Shown: positions 1 through 8,916 of the stretch, in pieces
Layout of the letters: each line of letters opens with the position of its first letter
Position numbering within the stretch: position 1 is the stretch's first letter
Assembly: GCA_964590515.1 (NCBI GenBank)
Contig: CAZPZD010000005.1
Span: forward strand, 12,110-76,109
Length of the DNA stretch: 64,000 nucleotides
DNA from: JADFRG01 sp964590515
GTDB lineage: Bacteria > Chloroflexota > Anaerolineae > Anaerolineales > E44-bin32
Reading direction: 5' to 3'
Notes under the pieces: model-generated
What the model was told of the DNA's origin: nothing
The model's input: only the letters and a program-made list of their open reading frames with translations
Database searches by the model: none
Made by a program: the position numbers and the translations under genes

Positions 1-1
1 C

Positions 2-1528
2 GTCGATCCGGGGACCATGAGCCCGTACCAACACGGGGAAGTGTACGTCTTGGACGACGGCTCGGAGACCGATCTGGATCTCGGACATTACGAGCGATTC
101 ACCGAGGTCAGACTCAGCCGGGAGTGCAACCTGACGAGTGGGCAAATCTATTCCAATGTGATAGCTCAGGAGCGGCGGGGAGACTTCCTGGGTGGGACGA
201 TTCAGACCATTCCCCATATCACCAACGAGATCAAGGCCCGCATCCGGGAAGTCGGTAAGGTAACCGGAGCGGAGCTGGTGCTGGTCGAAGTCGGCGGGAC
301 GGTCGGCGACATCGAATCACTGCCTTTCCTGGAGGCCCTGCGGCAGATGCGATCAGAAATCGGGCGCGAGAACTCGCTCTTTGTCCATGTCACCTGGCTG
401 CCTTACATTGGGGCCACCGGCGAGCTCAAGACCAAACCGACTCAGCACTCGGTCCGGGAACTGCGCTCGATCGGCATCTCGCCGGATGTGATCGTGGCCC
501 GGTCGGATTACCCGGTGGGAGAAAGTGTGCGAGAAAAGATTGCCCTGTTCTGCGACGTGGAACCAAAGGCAGTCATCCCGATCATTACGACCGATATCTT
601 GTACGAAGTTCCGCTCCGGCTCGAGGCCCAGGGGCTGGGGGATTACATTACCCACCGGTTGGGACTGAGCGAGTCCAGACATCCCGATTGGTCGGCGTGG
701 GAGCGACTGGTGGCCCAAGAGCGCACTGACCGCCCCCGGGTGTCCGTGGCGCTAGTTGGGAAGTATGTGGAGCTGCGGGATGCATACATGAGCGTGCGAG
801 AGGCGGTGCGGCATGCTTCGCTGGCCGTCGGGGTCGAGACCGAATTGCTGTGGCTGCATTCGGCGGAGCTTGAGAGAGGCAAGGGCTGGGAGGAGCTCAA
901 AAGTGCGCAAGGCATCATCGTGCCGGGCGGATTCGACCACCGTGGGATAGAAGGCAAAATCTCGGCGGCCCGCTACGCCCGCCAGAGTCTAGTTCCGTAT
1001 TTGGGGCTCTGCCTCGGCATGCAGGCGATGGTGATCGAATTCGGGAGGCACGTCCTCGGATCGGAGGACACCAATTCGACCGAATTCGACCCGCACACTC
1101 CCCATCCGGTGATTGACCTGCTCCCCGAGCAGCGCGGAATAGGGGACAAGGGCGGCACGATGCGGTTGGGACTGTATCCGTGCGACCTGGTGCCGGGGAC
1201 CGCCGCCCAGCGGGCCTATGGGGTGCCCGCGATCGAGGAGCGTCATCGCCACCGGTTCGAATTCAACAACACCTATCGGGAGATTCTCGCCGAGCATGGA
1301 ATGGTCTATTCCGGGATGTCGCCAGATGGGAAGTTGGTTGAAATCGCCGAACTGGCCGACCATCCTTTCATGCTGGGCAGCCAATTCCATCCCGAATTCC
1401 TCTCGCGCCCGAACCGCCCCCATCCACTCTTCCGGGCGTTTATCGAGGCCGTCGCGGAGCGGGCTGGGGTCAAGACCCGAACGGCCGGCGAACCGGCATT
1501 CCCTTCCGAGGTACGGGTGGAAACGTAG
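2..1528 (+). CDS. pyrG: CTP synthase, 5'-truncated by the window edge
   Basis: Makes CTP from UTP, ATP and glutamine, the last step of de novo pyrimidine nucleotide synthesis in the cytosol. The visible part starts inside the synthetase domain: the reading frame is open from base 2 (VDPGTMSPYQHGEV), so the ATG at 17 is internal and about 35-45 N-terminal residues, including the P-loop, lie outside the window. The C-terminal half is a class I glutamine amidotransferase with the nucleophile motif GLCLGMQ (bases about 1008-1028) and the HPE motif (QFHPEF, about 1383-1400). It ends in a GC-rich hairpin at 1562-1585 and faces a leftward gene cluster. The identification is firm; only the start is missing. 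Confidence 0.97.
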   Translation, partial: VDPGTMSPYQHGEVYVLDDGSETDLDLGHYERFTEVRLSRECNLTSGQIYSNVIAQERRGDFLGGTIQTIPHITNEIKARIREVGKVTGAELVLVEVGGTVGDIESLPFLEALRQMRSEIGRENSLFVHVTWLPYIGATGELKTKPTQHSVRELRSIGISPDVIVARSDYPVGESVREKIALFCDVEPKAVIPIITTDILYEVPLRLEAQGLGDYITHRLGLSESRHPDWSAWERLVAQERTDRPRVSVALVGKYVELRDAYMSVREAVRHASLAVGVETELLWLHSAELERGKGWEELKSAQGIIVPGGFDHRGIEGKISAARYARQSLVPYLGLCLGMQAMVIEFGRHVLGSEDTNSTEFDPHTPHPVIDLLPEQRGIGDKGGTMRLGLYPCDLVPGTAAQRAYGVPAIEERHRHRFEFNNTYREILAEHGMVYSGMSPDGKLVEIAELADHPFMLGSQFHPEFLSRPNRPHPLFRAFIEAVAERAGVKTRTAGEPAFPSEVRVET

Positions 1529-1561
1529 CCCTGCAAAGAAGGCAGAGGGTCGGTCAAACGG

Positions 1562-1590
1562 AATCGCGCCCGAAAGGGCGCGATTTGATT
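1562..1590. terminator. Bidirectional intrinsic terminator between convergent genes
   Basis: A perfect 10-bp stem (1562-1571 with 1576-1585) closed by a GAAA loop, followed on the + strand by a short T-rich stretch. It lies between the convergent pyrG (+) and SepIVA-like (-) genes and could serve both. Confidence 0.75.
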
Positions 1591-1615
1591 TCAACTCTTT
1601 CGAGGGCTCGGATTG

Positions 1616-2101
1616 CTAGGCCTGCTCAGCAAGCTCCTCTTGCGGGAGCTGGCGCTGCCGCTCGGCGCTGACTTTGGCGATTCCGTTGCGGGCTTGATTG
1701 AGCAGCCGGATCAGCTCGTCCTCCAAGGTGGAAAGCGCCTCGACGACGTATTCATCGGCGTCGCTCCGGACGGTCTCGACGTCCGCCCGGGCTTGATCCA
1801 GGATCTGCTCGGCCCGTTCGTGGGCGGCCCGGACGATCGCGTCCTTGGCGAGTGAATCCTCCCCCTGGCGCTTCGCCAGGGTCAGGGTGCGGTTTGCTTC
1901 TTCCTGAGCCTGGGCCATCACCCGATCGCGCTGGGCCAGGATCTGCTGGGCCTTTTTTACTTCGTCGGGAATCGAGATGCGCATCTGGTCGATAATCTCG
2001 AGCACCCGATCCTCGTCGACGAGAACGCTGCGGGTCAGGGGAATGGGTCGGCTCTGATTGAAGAGCTCTTCCAAACGGTCCACCAGATGCAGGATATCCA
2101 T
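1616..2101 (-). CDS. SepIVA/DivIVA-like coiled-coil protein
   Basis: A 161-aa protein, predicted cytoplasmic, with no signal peptide or membrane segment. The first 60 residues form a short globular/helical head (PLTRSVLVDEDRVLEIIDQM, then SIPDEVKKAQQILAQRD). Residues about 60-150 are charged, alanine-rich helix expected to form a coiled coil. The head pattern resembles actinobacterial SepIVA-type (DivIVA-like) septation proteins as I remember them, and homologues in this phylum are often labelled ATP synthase subunit B-like because of the coil. It is last in the leftward run after coaD, 73 bp away. A role in scaffolding cell-envelope growth is inference from family resemblance only. Confidence 0.7.
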   Translation of the reverse strand: MDILHLVDRLEELFNQSRPIPLTRSVLVDEDRVLEIIDQMRISIPDEVKKAQQILAQRDRVMAQAQEEANRTLTLAKRQGEDSLAKDAIVRAAHERAEQILDQARADVETVRSDADEYVVEALSTLEDELIRLLNQARNGIAKVSAERQRQLPQEELAEQA

Positions 2102-2174
2102 TCCGGGTCCTCCGGCTAGCCCGTAGTCACAAGGGCCGAAGAGTACACCGAACTGGAATTCTGGTCAACCGGGG

Positions 2175-2693
2175 TCAATCGCGCCAGGAGGTCGGCGACA
2201 GGGCGTCGTCCCCCAGCTCCTTAAAGCGCCGCTGAAGGGCGGCCACGACGTGGGGGGGCACCATGCTGCTGACGTCGCCGCCCAGCGATGCGATTTCACG
2301 CACGGTCGTGCCAGTCAAGAAGCTGTGCTCCTCCTGAGTGATGAAGAGCACTACCTCCACATCCGGAGCGAGCCGATGGTTCGCCAATGCCATTCGGAAT
2401 TCGTGCTCGAAGTCGGAGAAGACCCGAAGTCCGCGCACGATGACCTGCGCCTCGATTTCCTGGGCATAGTTGACAATCAGTCCGCCGAACAACGCAACTC
2501 GGACCCCCTCAACCCCGGCAAAGCTCTGCTCGACCAGCTCCAGCCGCTCCTGGGGGGAGAACAACAGGCTCTTGAGCGGGCGGCTATAGACTGCCACGAC
2601 CAATTCGTCAAAGACTCGGGCCGCCCGGGAGGCGATGTCGATGTGCCCGTGGTGAATCGGATCGAAGGTTCCAGGAAATACGGCTCGGACCAT
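2175..2693 (-). CDS. coaD: Pantetheine-phosphate adenylyltransferase (CoaD)
   Basis: Transfers AMP from ATP to 4'-phosphopantetheine, giving dephospho-CoA, the penultimate step of coenzyme A synthesis. The 172-aa protein has the nucleotidyltransferase fold signatures: PGTFDPIHHGH near the N-terminus (HxGH motif) and TGTTVREIASLGGDVS near residues 127-143, matching the usual ISSTxVRE loop. It is slightly longer than the usual 160 aa, with a short C-terminal tail. Its start abuts the recG stop, so the two genes are translationally coupled. The next gene downstream is the SepIVA-like protein. Confidence 0.95.
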   Translation of the reverse strand: MVRAVFPGTFDPIHHGHIDIASRAARVFDELVVAVYSRPLKSLLFSPQERLELVEQSFAGVEGVRVALFGGLIVNYAQEIEAQVIVRGLRVFSDFEHEFRMALANHRLAPDVEVVLFITQEEHSFLTGTTVREIASLGGDVSSMVPPHVVAALQRRFKELGDDALSPTSWRD

Positions 2694-4855
2694 TAGCTGA
2701 CTTCTCCCTTTCCGTTCGCCCAGAATCGATCCACGGCCAGCGCGAGGGCCTGGTGTTCCGGCGACTCGAGCTGCGGATCGCGGGCGAAGAGGCTCGCGGC
2801 GTGATTGCGAGCCTTCTCGATGAGGCGGATATCGGTCAACCCGGCAACCCGCAGTTCGAACCCGGACTGCCGGGTGCCGAACAGGTCACCGGCCCCGCGC
2901 TGCTCGAGGTCCAACTCGGCCAGCTTGAAGCCGTCTCCGGTCTGCTCCATGGCCTGCAGCCGGGCATTCTCGGTGTCGGACTCGGTCTCCGGGATCAGCA
3001 GACAGAAGGAAGGATGCGCGCCGCGACCGACCCGACCGCGGAATTGGTGGAGCTGGGCCAGTCCAAAGCGGTTGGCACCCTCGATCAGGATCGCGGTGGC
3101 GTTAGGGACGTCGATCCCAACTTCGATTACCGAGGTCGAGACCAGCGCCGCCAGCTCGCCTGACCGAAAGGCCGCCATCACCTGCTCTTTCTCCTCCTGC
3201 CCCAGCCGTCCGTGGAGCAATCCAAGCCGATACTCCGGGAAGACCGACTGCTGAAGCTTCTCGTGTTCGTCCACGGCTGCCTTGGCCTGGATGTGTTCCG
3301 AGCCTTCGACCAGCGGATAGATGATGTAGGCCTGCCGACCCTGTTCAAGCTGGCCGCGGATGAAGCTATGGGCCCGAGACCGCTCGATGGGGCGCAGCAC
3401 CCGAGTCTCGATGGGAAGGCGATTGGGGGGAAACTCGTCGATCAGGGTCAGATCCAGATCCCCGTAGAGGGTCAGGGCCAACGAGCGTGGGATCGGAGTA
3501 GCGGTCATCACCATCAGGTGCGGAGCCGCGCCCTTGCTGCGCAGGGCAGCCCGCTGCGATACGCCGAAGCGGTGCTGTTCGTCGATCACCGCCAACCCGA
3601 GTTTGGAGAAGTCGACCGGGTCTTCCAGCAGTGCGTGAGTCCCAACGAGCACCAAGACCTCGCCGCTCTTGAGTTCTTTGCGGATTCGAGCCTTGTCGGG
3701 TTCAGGCGTCGATCCGAGTAGCAATCGAATTCGATCGGCGGGAATGCCTGCCGCGGCAGGCAACAGCTCACGCAGGGTGGTGTAATGCTGCTCGGCGAGA
3801 ATGCTGGTCGGAGTCATCAAGGCAGACTGGGCACCATGGGCTCCCGCGATGCCGATCGCGGCCGCCGCGATCACGGTCTTCCCCGAGCCCACGTCGCCTT
3901 GCAGCAGCCGATTCATCGGATGCGGCTGGGCCAGATCTTGAATGATCTGCTGCAGGGCCCTATCCTGGGCGGCCGTCAATTGAAACGGCAGGTTGGACAA
4001 GAATCGAGGCAGCCACTCTGGACCAACCTCGAGCGGCTCGGTCTCCAACTTGGCCCACCCTTGTTTTTGGCGCAGTACGCCTAGCTGAAGGCAGAGCAGC
4101 TCGTCAAAGGCCAATCGATGCTGAGCCCGTTTGAGCTGCTCCCAGGAATCGGGGAAGTGAATCTGGCGCAAGGCGGTCCCCAGCGGCTGGAGGTTGGCTT
4201 CGGCCAAGATGAGCCCTGGGATCGGATCCGGGACCCGGTCGGCGAGCTGAGTCACGACCGAGTTGATGACCCGGCGGAGCCATTTGGCCGTGATGCCGGC
4301 CGTTAATGGGTAAACGGGGACAATCCGGTTAGTGTGCACCTGCTCCGCCTCGAGCGGCTCCCATTCCGGCCCGTTCATCGTCAGTTTTCCCAAATACTGC
4401 TCGATCCGTCCGGAGAGTACGACCGCCTCGCCCGGGTTCAGCCGCTTGGCCATCCAGGCCTGATTGAACCAGGTCACCCCAATCGAACCTGTCCCGTCGC
4501 CGATCCTGGCTTCTACTAACTTCAGCTTGCCGCCTCGCACGGTGCGGACCGAGATTCGTTCCACCGTTCCGATGATCGTGACTTCCTCACCGTACCAAAG
4601 CCTATTGATGGTCTTGAGTTGGGAGTAGTCGTCGTAACGCCTGGGCAAGTGCCAGAACAAATCCTCCAGGGTCTCCAGCTCGAGCTTCTGCAAAGTCTTG
4701 CCGGACTTTGGCCCAATCCCCGGGACACTCGTGAGCGGAGTGTCCAACGAGGCCGGTTCTGTCGAGCCGGATTCCTCTGGGTTGGCTTCCGGCTGGATGG
4801 GTTCGTCTCCCTCCAGCTCTTCGGGGTCGAGCTCTGCTTCGCTAGTTGGATTCAC
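2693..4855 (-). CDS. recG: ATP-dependent DNA helicase RecG
   Basis: A superfamily 2 helicase that remodels stalled replication forks and branch-migrates Holliday junctions. Visible features are an acidic low-complexity N-terminus, a helix-hairpin-helix-like segment (TSVPGIGPKSGKTLQKL), an OB/wedge domain that binds the fork, Walker A GDVGSGKT, the RecG form of motif II (IDEQHRFGV), and the motif V/VI region (STSVIEVGIDVPNA, QLHQFRGRVGRG). I chose the GTG at 4855, directly after the degV stop, which gives 720 aa. An ATG at 4906 would add 17 residues but overlap degV by 47 bp. It sits between degV and coaD in the leftward run. Confidence 0.95.
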   Translation of the reverse strand: MNPTSEAELDPEELEGDEPIQPEANPEESGSTEPASLDTPLTSVPGIGPKSGKTLQKLELETLEDLFWHLPRRYDDYSQLKTINRLWYGEEVTIIGTVERISVRTVRGGKLKLVEARIGDGTGSIGVTWFNQAWMAKRLNPGEAVVLSGRIEQYLGKLTMNGPEWEPLEAEQVHTNRIVPVYPLTAGITAKWLRRVINSVVTQLADRVPDPIPGLILAEANLQPLGTALRQIHFPDSWEQLKRAQHRLAFDELLCLQLGVLRQKQGWAKLETEPLEVGPEWLPRFLSNLPFQLTAAQDRALQQIIQDLAQPHPMNRLLQGDVGSGKTVIAAAAIGIAGAHGAQSALMTPTSILAEQHYTTLRELLPAAAGIPADRIRLLLGSTPEPDKARIRKELKSGEVLVLVGTHALLEDPVDFSKLGLAVIDEQHRFGVSQRAALRSKGAAPHLMVMTATPIPRSLALTLYGDLDLTLIDEFPPNRLPIETRVLRPIERSRAHSFIRGQLEQGRQAYIIYPLVEGSEHIQAKAAVDEHEKLQQSVFPEYRLGLLHGRLGQEEKEQVMAAFRSGELAALVSTSVIEVGIDVPNATAILIEGANRFGLAQLHQFRGRVGRGAHPSFCLLIPETESDTENARLQAMEQTGDGFKLAELDLEQRGAGDLFGTRQSGFELRVAGLTDIRLIEKARNHAASLFARDPQLESPEHQALALAVDRFWANGKGEVS

Positions 4856-4859
4856 AGGA

Positions 4860-5723
4860 CTATCCAGGCTCGCCTTCGTTCTCCAAGACGACCGCTCCCA
4901 AGCCATTCAGCCCGAGATAGGTCGCCGCCGCCGGGCCATAATCGAGGAAGGCGATCGTGTTGTCAGGATACATGGCCTGCAGTCGTTCTGCAACCAACCG
5001 TGTCTCATCGTCGGGCTCAGGTCTGCTGTGCAGAAGCACCAGGTGCTCGATGGAAGAAAACTCGGTGACAAACTCGACGAGTTTCTCCTGGGCCCGGGGG
5101 CGGTTGCGGACTTTCTCCATCGTGATCAATCGACCGTGCTCGACGGTCAGGAACGGAAGGATGCCAAGCATGTTGCCAAGAATTGCCTGGGACTTGCTCA
5201 CCAACCCATTTCGTTCCAGATAGATCAGGTCGTCCGTAAAGAATACGACGTACAGCCGGGGGATCAAGCCCCGAACCAGCCGCACGACGTCTTCCAGGTT
5301 CAAGCCTCGCTCCACGGCTTTCAAGCCCGCGTTCACGAGGATTCCTAACCCGGCGGAGAGGCTGGTCGAATCGACGACCTGAATGTCGCTGCGACCGCGG
5401 AATGACTCGCTGGCCTTCAGCGCGTTGCGGTAGGACCCGCTAATGCCGGCCGAAGTATGAATGGACAGAATTTGATCAGTCCGCTGCTGAAGCTCGGAGT
5501 AAATCCGCTCGAGCTGTTTGACGCTTGGGGGATCGCAGACCGCCTCGCCCGGATTGGCCGTGAACGCCGAGCGATGGGCCTCGAGGCCAAGGTTTGGCCA
5601 CTCTTCGACCGATTGGTCGGGAAAGCGGACCGTCACCGGCGCAAAATGAACCTGCGGATGCCCGACCGGCGAGGGATCGAGGAACCGAACCGAGCTGTCG
5701 GTGAGAATATGGATCGCGCTCAC
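4860..5723 (-). CDS. DegV family fatty-acid-binding protein (FakB-like)
   Basis: DegV proteins bind a free fatty acid and present its carboxylate to the kinase FakA for phosphorylation. The 287-aa product begins VSAIHILTDSSV and contains the lipid-binding signature around TSAGISGSYRNAL (residues about 90-105). The GTG at 5723 is chosen because it overlaps the end of the upstream fakA-like gene; a second GTG at 5729 is equally usable. A much longer in-frame ORF reaching 5942 runs antiphase into fakA and is not real. Adjacency of kinase and binding subunit strongly supports a FakAB pair that activates exogenous fatty acids for phospholipid synthesis. Confidence 0.9.
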   Translation of the reverse strand: MSAIHILTDSSVRFLDPSPVGHPQVHFAPVTVRFPDQSVEEWPNLGLEAHRSAFTANPGEAVCDPPSVKQLERIYSELQQRTDQILSIHTSAGISGSYRNALKASESFRGRSDIQVVDSTSLSAGLGILVNAGLKAVERGLNLEDVVRLVRGLIPRLYVVFFTDDLIYLERNGLVSKSQAILGNMLGILPFLTVEHGRLITMEKVRNRPRAQEKLVEFVTEFSSIEHLVLLHSRPEPDDETRLVAERLQAMYPDNTIAFLDYGPAAATYLGLNGLGAVVLENEGEPG

Positions 5724-5725
5724 AA

Positions 5726-7387
5726 TCACTCCACAGACACGATCAGGTCGTAGTGGGGCTGCCCGCCGTGAACCAGTTGGAGTTCCTGGGCCGAGTAGGT
5801 TTCGCGAACGAGATCGGCAATCGTGGAGGCTTCGGAGTGCGAAAGCCCGGCGCCGTAATAGAGGGTAATGAGTTCGGCCCCTTCCGCCCCGGCCTGCCTG
5901 AGCAAGCTCAGGGTTGCTTCCGACAGGTCGTCGCATGCGCAAACCAACTTGTCGTCGAGCAGCGCGATTACTTGACCCTCGTTCACCTGAATCTGATCCA
6001 TCACGGCCGCCCGGCTGGCCCGGGTGAGCTCGCCGGTCTTCACCTCCTGCAGCGCGGCTGCCATCGCTTCAGCGGTCTCGGCCAGGCCGCCGTCGGGTTG
6101 GTGACTCAACAGGGCTGCGATTCCTTGCGGCATCGAACGGGTCGGGACGACTCTGACTTGTTTGGCGCTCAGCTCGGCGGCTTGCTTGGCCGCCAGAATG
6201 ATATTCTTGTTGTTTGGCAGCACAATGACCTTATCGGTCGGCAGGGCCTCTACTGCCGCCAGGATCTGTTCGGTACTTGGGTTCATTGTCTGGCCGCCTT
6301 GGATGAGCGCCGCGACTCCGAAATCGGCCATCACCCGGGCCATGCCTGCACCGGAAACCACAGCCACCACAGCAAGCTGACCGTGCTCAATGGGCGTCAA
6401 CTTCAGTGCAGTGTCCATCTGATCCATCAAGTTTTCAATATGGACGTTGACTACGGTTCCCTTCTGTTTGCAGAACTCGATGGGCCGATACTCGGTCTGG
6501 TCCAGGACGTGGATATGCATGCGGACGATGCCGTCACCTTCTCCCAATTGAATCGAAGTGCCGAGCTGAGCAAGTTCCTCGGCAAAGGACTGGAGATCGA
6601 GCCTTCCGGCCGGACGAAAGTCCACCACCACCTCCCAGTCCTGGCCCGGCTCGATGCTATCGGTGACCCCGCCGATTCGTTGGAAATCGATCACTCCAAT
6701 CGTCATCAGCGGAACGTCCAGCGCCTTCCCCAGAGCTGCCCGGAGCATTCCCTCTAAGATAATGAAGAGCCCTTTGCCACCGGCATCCACGACCCCAGCC
6801 TGCTTCAATAGGGGAAGCAAATTGGGGGTATTCTCGACCGACTCGTCGGCGGCCTGTACGGCTGCTTCGAGGATGTCGAGATTCGAGGTTACTCCATTCT
6901 TCAGAGCTTGCTGGGCAGCGTTGGCGATGGCTGTAGAAACCGTAAGAATCGTCCCTTCCACCGGTTCTCCCACCCCCCGATAGGCTGTATCGCGTGCTTC
7001 CTGCAGTCCAGCGACAAACGCCGGAGCATCCATCTCTTCGGCGTGCTCTAGCACCCGGGCGAACCCCCGCCAGAGCTGAGAGAGGATCACGCCCGAATTT
7101 CCGCGGGCACCCATCAGCGCGCCGTGGGCCAGCGCATGCAGGGACAGCCCAATCGAGCGCTGCTCCTGCGACTCAACCTCCTTCAAGGCGGCCTGCATCG
7201 TCAGGAGCATATTCGTTCCGGTGTCGCCATCGGGGACGGGGTACACATTCAAGTTGTTGACCGACTGCTGGTTGGTGCGCAGCCAGGTCGTGCCGGCCTC
7301 GGTCAGCCGCACCAGCATTCGGCCGTCGATATGCCGGTAACGCATGGCCAGCCGCTGCCTGGCGTGGCTGCGAGGTGCTGCCCTCAC
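5726..7387 (-). CDS. DAK-phosphatase-family fatty acid kinase (FakA/YloV-like)
   Basis: A 553-aa kinase with an N-terminal DhaL-type ATP-binding domain (residues about 25-215; metal-binding motif PVPDGDTGTNM, glycine-rich GARGNSGVILSQ) and a long C-terminal DegV-like region that docks FakB. It phosphorylates fatty acid held by FakB to acyl-phosphate. The GTG at 7387 overlaps the stop of the asp23-like gene (GTGA) and has a GGAG-type ribosome site in that gene's last codons. The ATG at 7345 (MRYRHIDGRM) is the alternative and fits the family N-terminus better. The Asp23-FakA-DegV-RecG order is common in Gram-positive-related phyla. Confidence 0.92.
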   Translation of the reverse strand: MRAAPRSHARQRLAMRYRHIDGRMLVRLTEAGTTWLRTNQQSVNNLNVYPVPDGDTGTNMLLTMQAALKEVESQEQRSIGLSLHALAHGALMGARGNSGVILSQLWRGFARVLEHAEEMDAPAFVAGLQEARDTAYRGVGEPVEGTILTVSTAIANAAQQALKNGVTSNLDILEAAVQAADESVENTPNLLPLLKQAGVVDAGGKGLFIILEGMLRAALGKALDVPLMTIGVIDFQRIGGVTDSIEPGQDWEVVVDFRPAGRLDLQSFAEELAQLGTSIQLGEGDGIVRMHIHVLDQTEYRPIEFCKQKGTVVNVHIENLMDQMDTALKLTPIEHGQLAVVAVVSGAGMARVMADFGVAALIQGGQTMNPSTEQILAAVEALPTDKVIVLPNNKNIILAAKQAAELSAKQVRVVPTRSMPQGIAALLSHQPDGGLAETAEAMAAALQEVKTGELTRASRAAVMDQIQVNEGQVIALLDDKLVCACDDLSEATLSLLRQAGAEGAELITLYYGAGLSHSEASTIADLVRETYSAQELQLVHGGQPHYDLIVSVE

Positions 7388-7740
7388 TCCTCTCCGCTCA
7401 CCCGCAGGTCTTGAATGTGGACGTTCACCGCGGCTACCGGGAGCCCGATGAACTGCTCAACCTGATATTGCACGGAATTGGCAACGCTGGTCGCCACAGT
7501 TGAGATCCGGGTGCCGTATTCGACGACAAGGTAAACATCGATCAGGATCTGATCCGATTCGACCGTCACCTCTACCCCGTGAGTGGCCTTCCTGGCGCTC
7601 AACCCGGCGAATAGATTCCGGGAAGCCATACCGACCACGCCGTACGATTGGCGGGCGGCCCTGGCCGCGACAGTGGCAATCGCGTGGGGCGAAACGGTGA
7701 TCGAGCCGTAGGCGCGCTCCGGATTCATGGTCGAGGGCAA
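7384..7740 (-). CDS. Asp23/Gls24 family protein
   Basis: A 118-aa protein of the Asp23 (DUF322) family, small cytoplasmic proteins linked to envelope stress and membrane anchoring in Firmicutes. The family pattern is visible: YGSITVSPHAIATVAARAA near the N-terminus, VEVTVESDQILIDVYLVVEYG in the middle (quoted loosely), and the VNVHIQDLRV ending. It is first in the leftward run and overlaps fakA by 4 bases. It is transcribed away from rpmB, with about 50 bp between the two starts. In this position the family is usually co-regulated with fatty acid kinase; its molecular activity is unknown. Confidence 0.9.
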   Translation of the reverse strand: MPSTMNPERAYGSITVSPHAIATVAARAARQSYGVVGMASRNLFAGLSARKATHGVEVTVESDQILIDVYLVVEYGTRISTVATSVANSVQYQVEQFIGLPVAAVNVHIQDLRVSGEE

Positions 7741-7756
7741 GCCAGCGAGTCTTCTA

Positions 7757-7765
7757 TGGTAAGAT
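7757..7765 (+). promoter_or_regulatory. Extended -10 element upstream of rpmB
   Basis: TGG followed by TAAGAT, an extended -10 with no good -35 seventeen bases upstream. It lies 25 bp before the rpmB start in the divergent interval with the asp23-like gene. Tentative. Confidence 0.4.
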
Positions 7766-7790
7766 TGCCCGGCTCTAGGCGGAAGAAATC

Positions 7791-7970
7791 ATGGCGAAGT
7801 GTGAACGCTGCGGCACAACGACGGCCTTCGGTCACAACCGGAGCTTCTCCATGCGGGCAACCCGGCGGACCTTCCGGCCGAATCTCCAGCGCACCCGAGT
7901 CATGGAGAACGGCAAGCTTGTCCGCAGGACGTTTTGCGCAAAGTGTATCAAGCGCCTCGGGCGGGCCTGA
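7791..7970 (+). CDS. rpmB: 50S ribosomal protein L28
   Basis: A 59-aa basic ribosomal protein starting MAKCERCGTTTAFGHN and ending in KRLGRA. It carries two CxxC pairs (CERC and CAKC), so it is the zinc-binding form of L28. The internal FRPNLQRTRV segment is typical of the family. A purine-rich GGCGGAAG lies a few bases upstream of the ATG. It is a single-gene unit, followed within 25 bp by a strong intrinsic terminator (7994-8017), and is too short to be caught by a 60-residue ORF cut-off. Confidence 0.96.
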   Translation: MAKCERCGTTTAFGHNRSFSMRATRRTFRPNLQRTRVMENGKLVRRTFCAKCIKRLGRA

Positions 7971-7993
7971 GATTTCCGGTTTGAGATCAGATC

Positions 7994-8017
7994 AAGACCG
8001 CCTTCGGGCGGTCTTTT
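7994..8017 (+). terminator. Intrinsic terminator of rpmB
   Basis: An AAGACCGCC / GGCGGTCTT stem around a short TTCG-type loop, followed by TTTT. It lies 24 bp after the rpmB stop and abuts the end of the convergent rpe gene. Confidence 0.85.
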
Positions 8018-8700
8018 CATTCTTCTATCGGCTTCAGTTCAAGCGACTTCAGAATGGCTTGAACTCCGGCGCCGACCCCGTCGGCATGCTCGAAGATTGC
8101 GCTGGCTGAGACGAACACCTCGGCCCCGGCCCTGGCCGCCAGCGGGGCGGTCTCGGCGGTTATCCCCCCGTCGACCTCGATCCGGGCCCGGGTGAGCCCT
8201 GAGTTCTGCCATTCGCGGAACTGCTCGACCTTCCGAAGGGTCTCGGGGATGAAAGATTGACCCGCGAAACCAGGCTCGACGGTCATGACCAACACCAGAT
8301 CCAGGAGCGGCAGCAGCTCGTAGACCTCAGCCGCGGGGGTTGCCGGTTTCAAGGCAACCCCGGCCCTCAGGCCCAACTCGTGAATCTGTTCCAGCGTTTG
8401 AGGCAGGCGGCCGGCGGTCTCGACGTGTACCGTCAGCGAATCGGCCCCGGCTTCGGAGAAGGCTTCCAGGTATCGATCCGGGTCGGTGATCATCAAGTGG
8501 ACGTCGAGCGGGAGACCGGTTGCCCGCCGGGCCGCACGCACGACGATCGGGCCCATGCTGATGTTCGGCACGAAGTGCCCGTCCATCACGTCGATGTGGA
8601 TCCAGTCCGCCCCGGCGGCTTCTACTTCCTGGATGGTTTGGCCGAGTCGGAGGAAGTCAGCGGAAATAATCGAGGGCGCAAGCAGGTATTCACCGGGCAT
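8017..8700 (-). CDS. rpe: Ribulose-phosphate 3-epimerase
   Basis: Interconverts D-ribulose 5-phosphate and D-xylulose 5-phosphate in the pentose phosphate pathway. The 227-aa TIM-barrel protein shows the full family series: LAPSIISADF, the metal-binding HIDVMDGHFVPN, LDVHLMI, VMTVEPGFAGQSF and EVDGGI. It stands alone on the minus strand, convergent with rpmB. A well-spaced promoter (-35 TTGTCA, -10 TATGAT) ends only eight bases before the ATG, so the mRNA is probably leaderless, and no Shine-Dalgarno is visible. Confidence 0.96.
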   Translation of the reverse strand: MPGEYLLAPSIISADFLRLGQTIQEVEAAGADWIHIDVMDGHFVPNISMGPIVVRAARRATGLPLDVHLMITDPDRYLEAFSEAGADSLTVHVETAGRLPQTLEQIHELGLRAGVALKPATPAAEVYELLPLLDLVLVMTVEPGFAGQSFIPETLRKVEQFREWQNSGLTRARIEVDGGITAETAPLAARAGAEVFVSASAIFEHADGVGAGVQAILKSLELKPIEE

Positions 8701-8708
8701 CGGCGAGA

Positions 8709-8737
8709 ATCATACCTGTCGGGTATGCGGTTGACAA
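8709..8737 (-). promoter_or_regulatory. rpe promoter, leaderless type
   Basis: On the minus strand, -35 TTGTCA (8732-8737), a 17-bp spacer and -10 TATGAT (8709-8714). The -10 ends 8 bases before the rpe ATG, so transcription should start at or next to the start codon. Confidence 0.7.
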
Positions 8738-8916
8738 GCAAATAGCAAGCGAGGCGGCTCGAAAGCGGCGCCGGAGGGTCGGCGTAGGCATCCAGTTGCA
8801 TCCGGGCTCTGTAGGGCGATTGTAAGGCGGTCAAGTGCGGCTTGCGCCGATACTTGACCTCGGGGACCGCTGCGGAGGCCCTGGGGTTTCGCTTTGGCGA
8901 CCATGATTTCGACCCG

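Noticed and set aside
4698..5348. 216-codon + strand frame over recG/degV
   Set aside because: Shadow of two well-identified minus-strand genes, with no homology or promoter.
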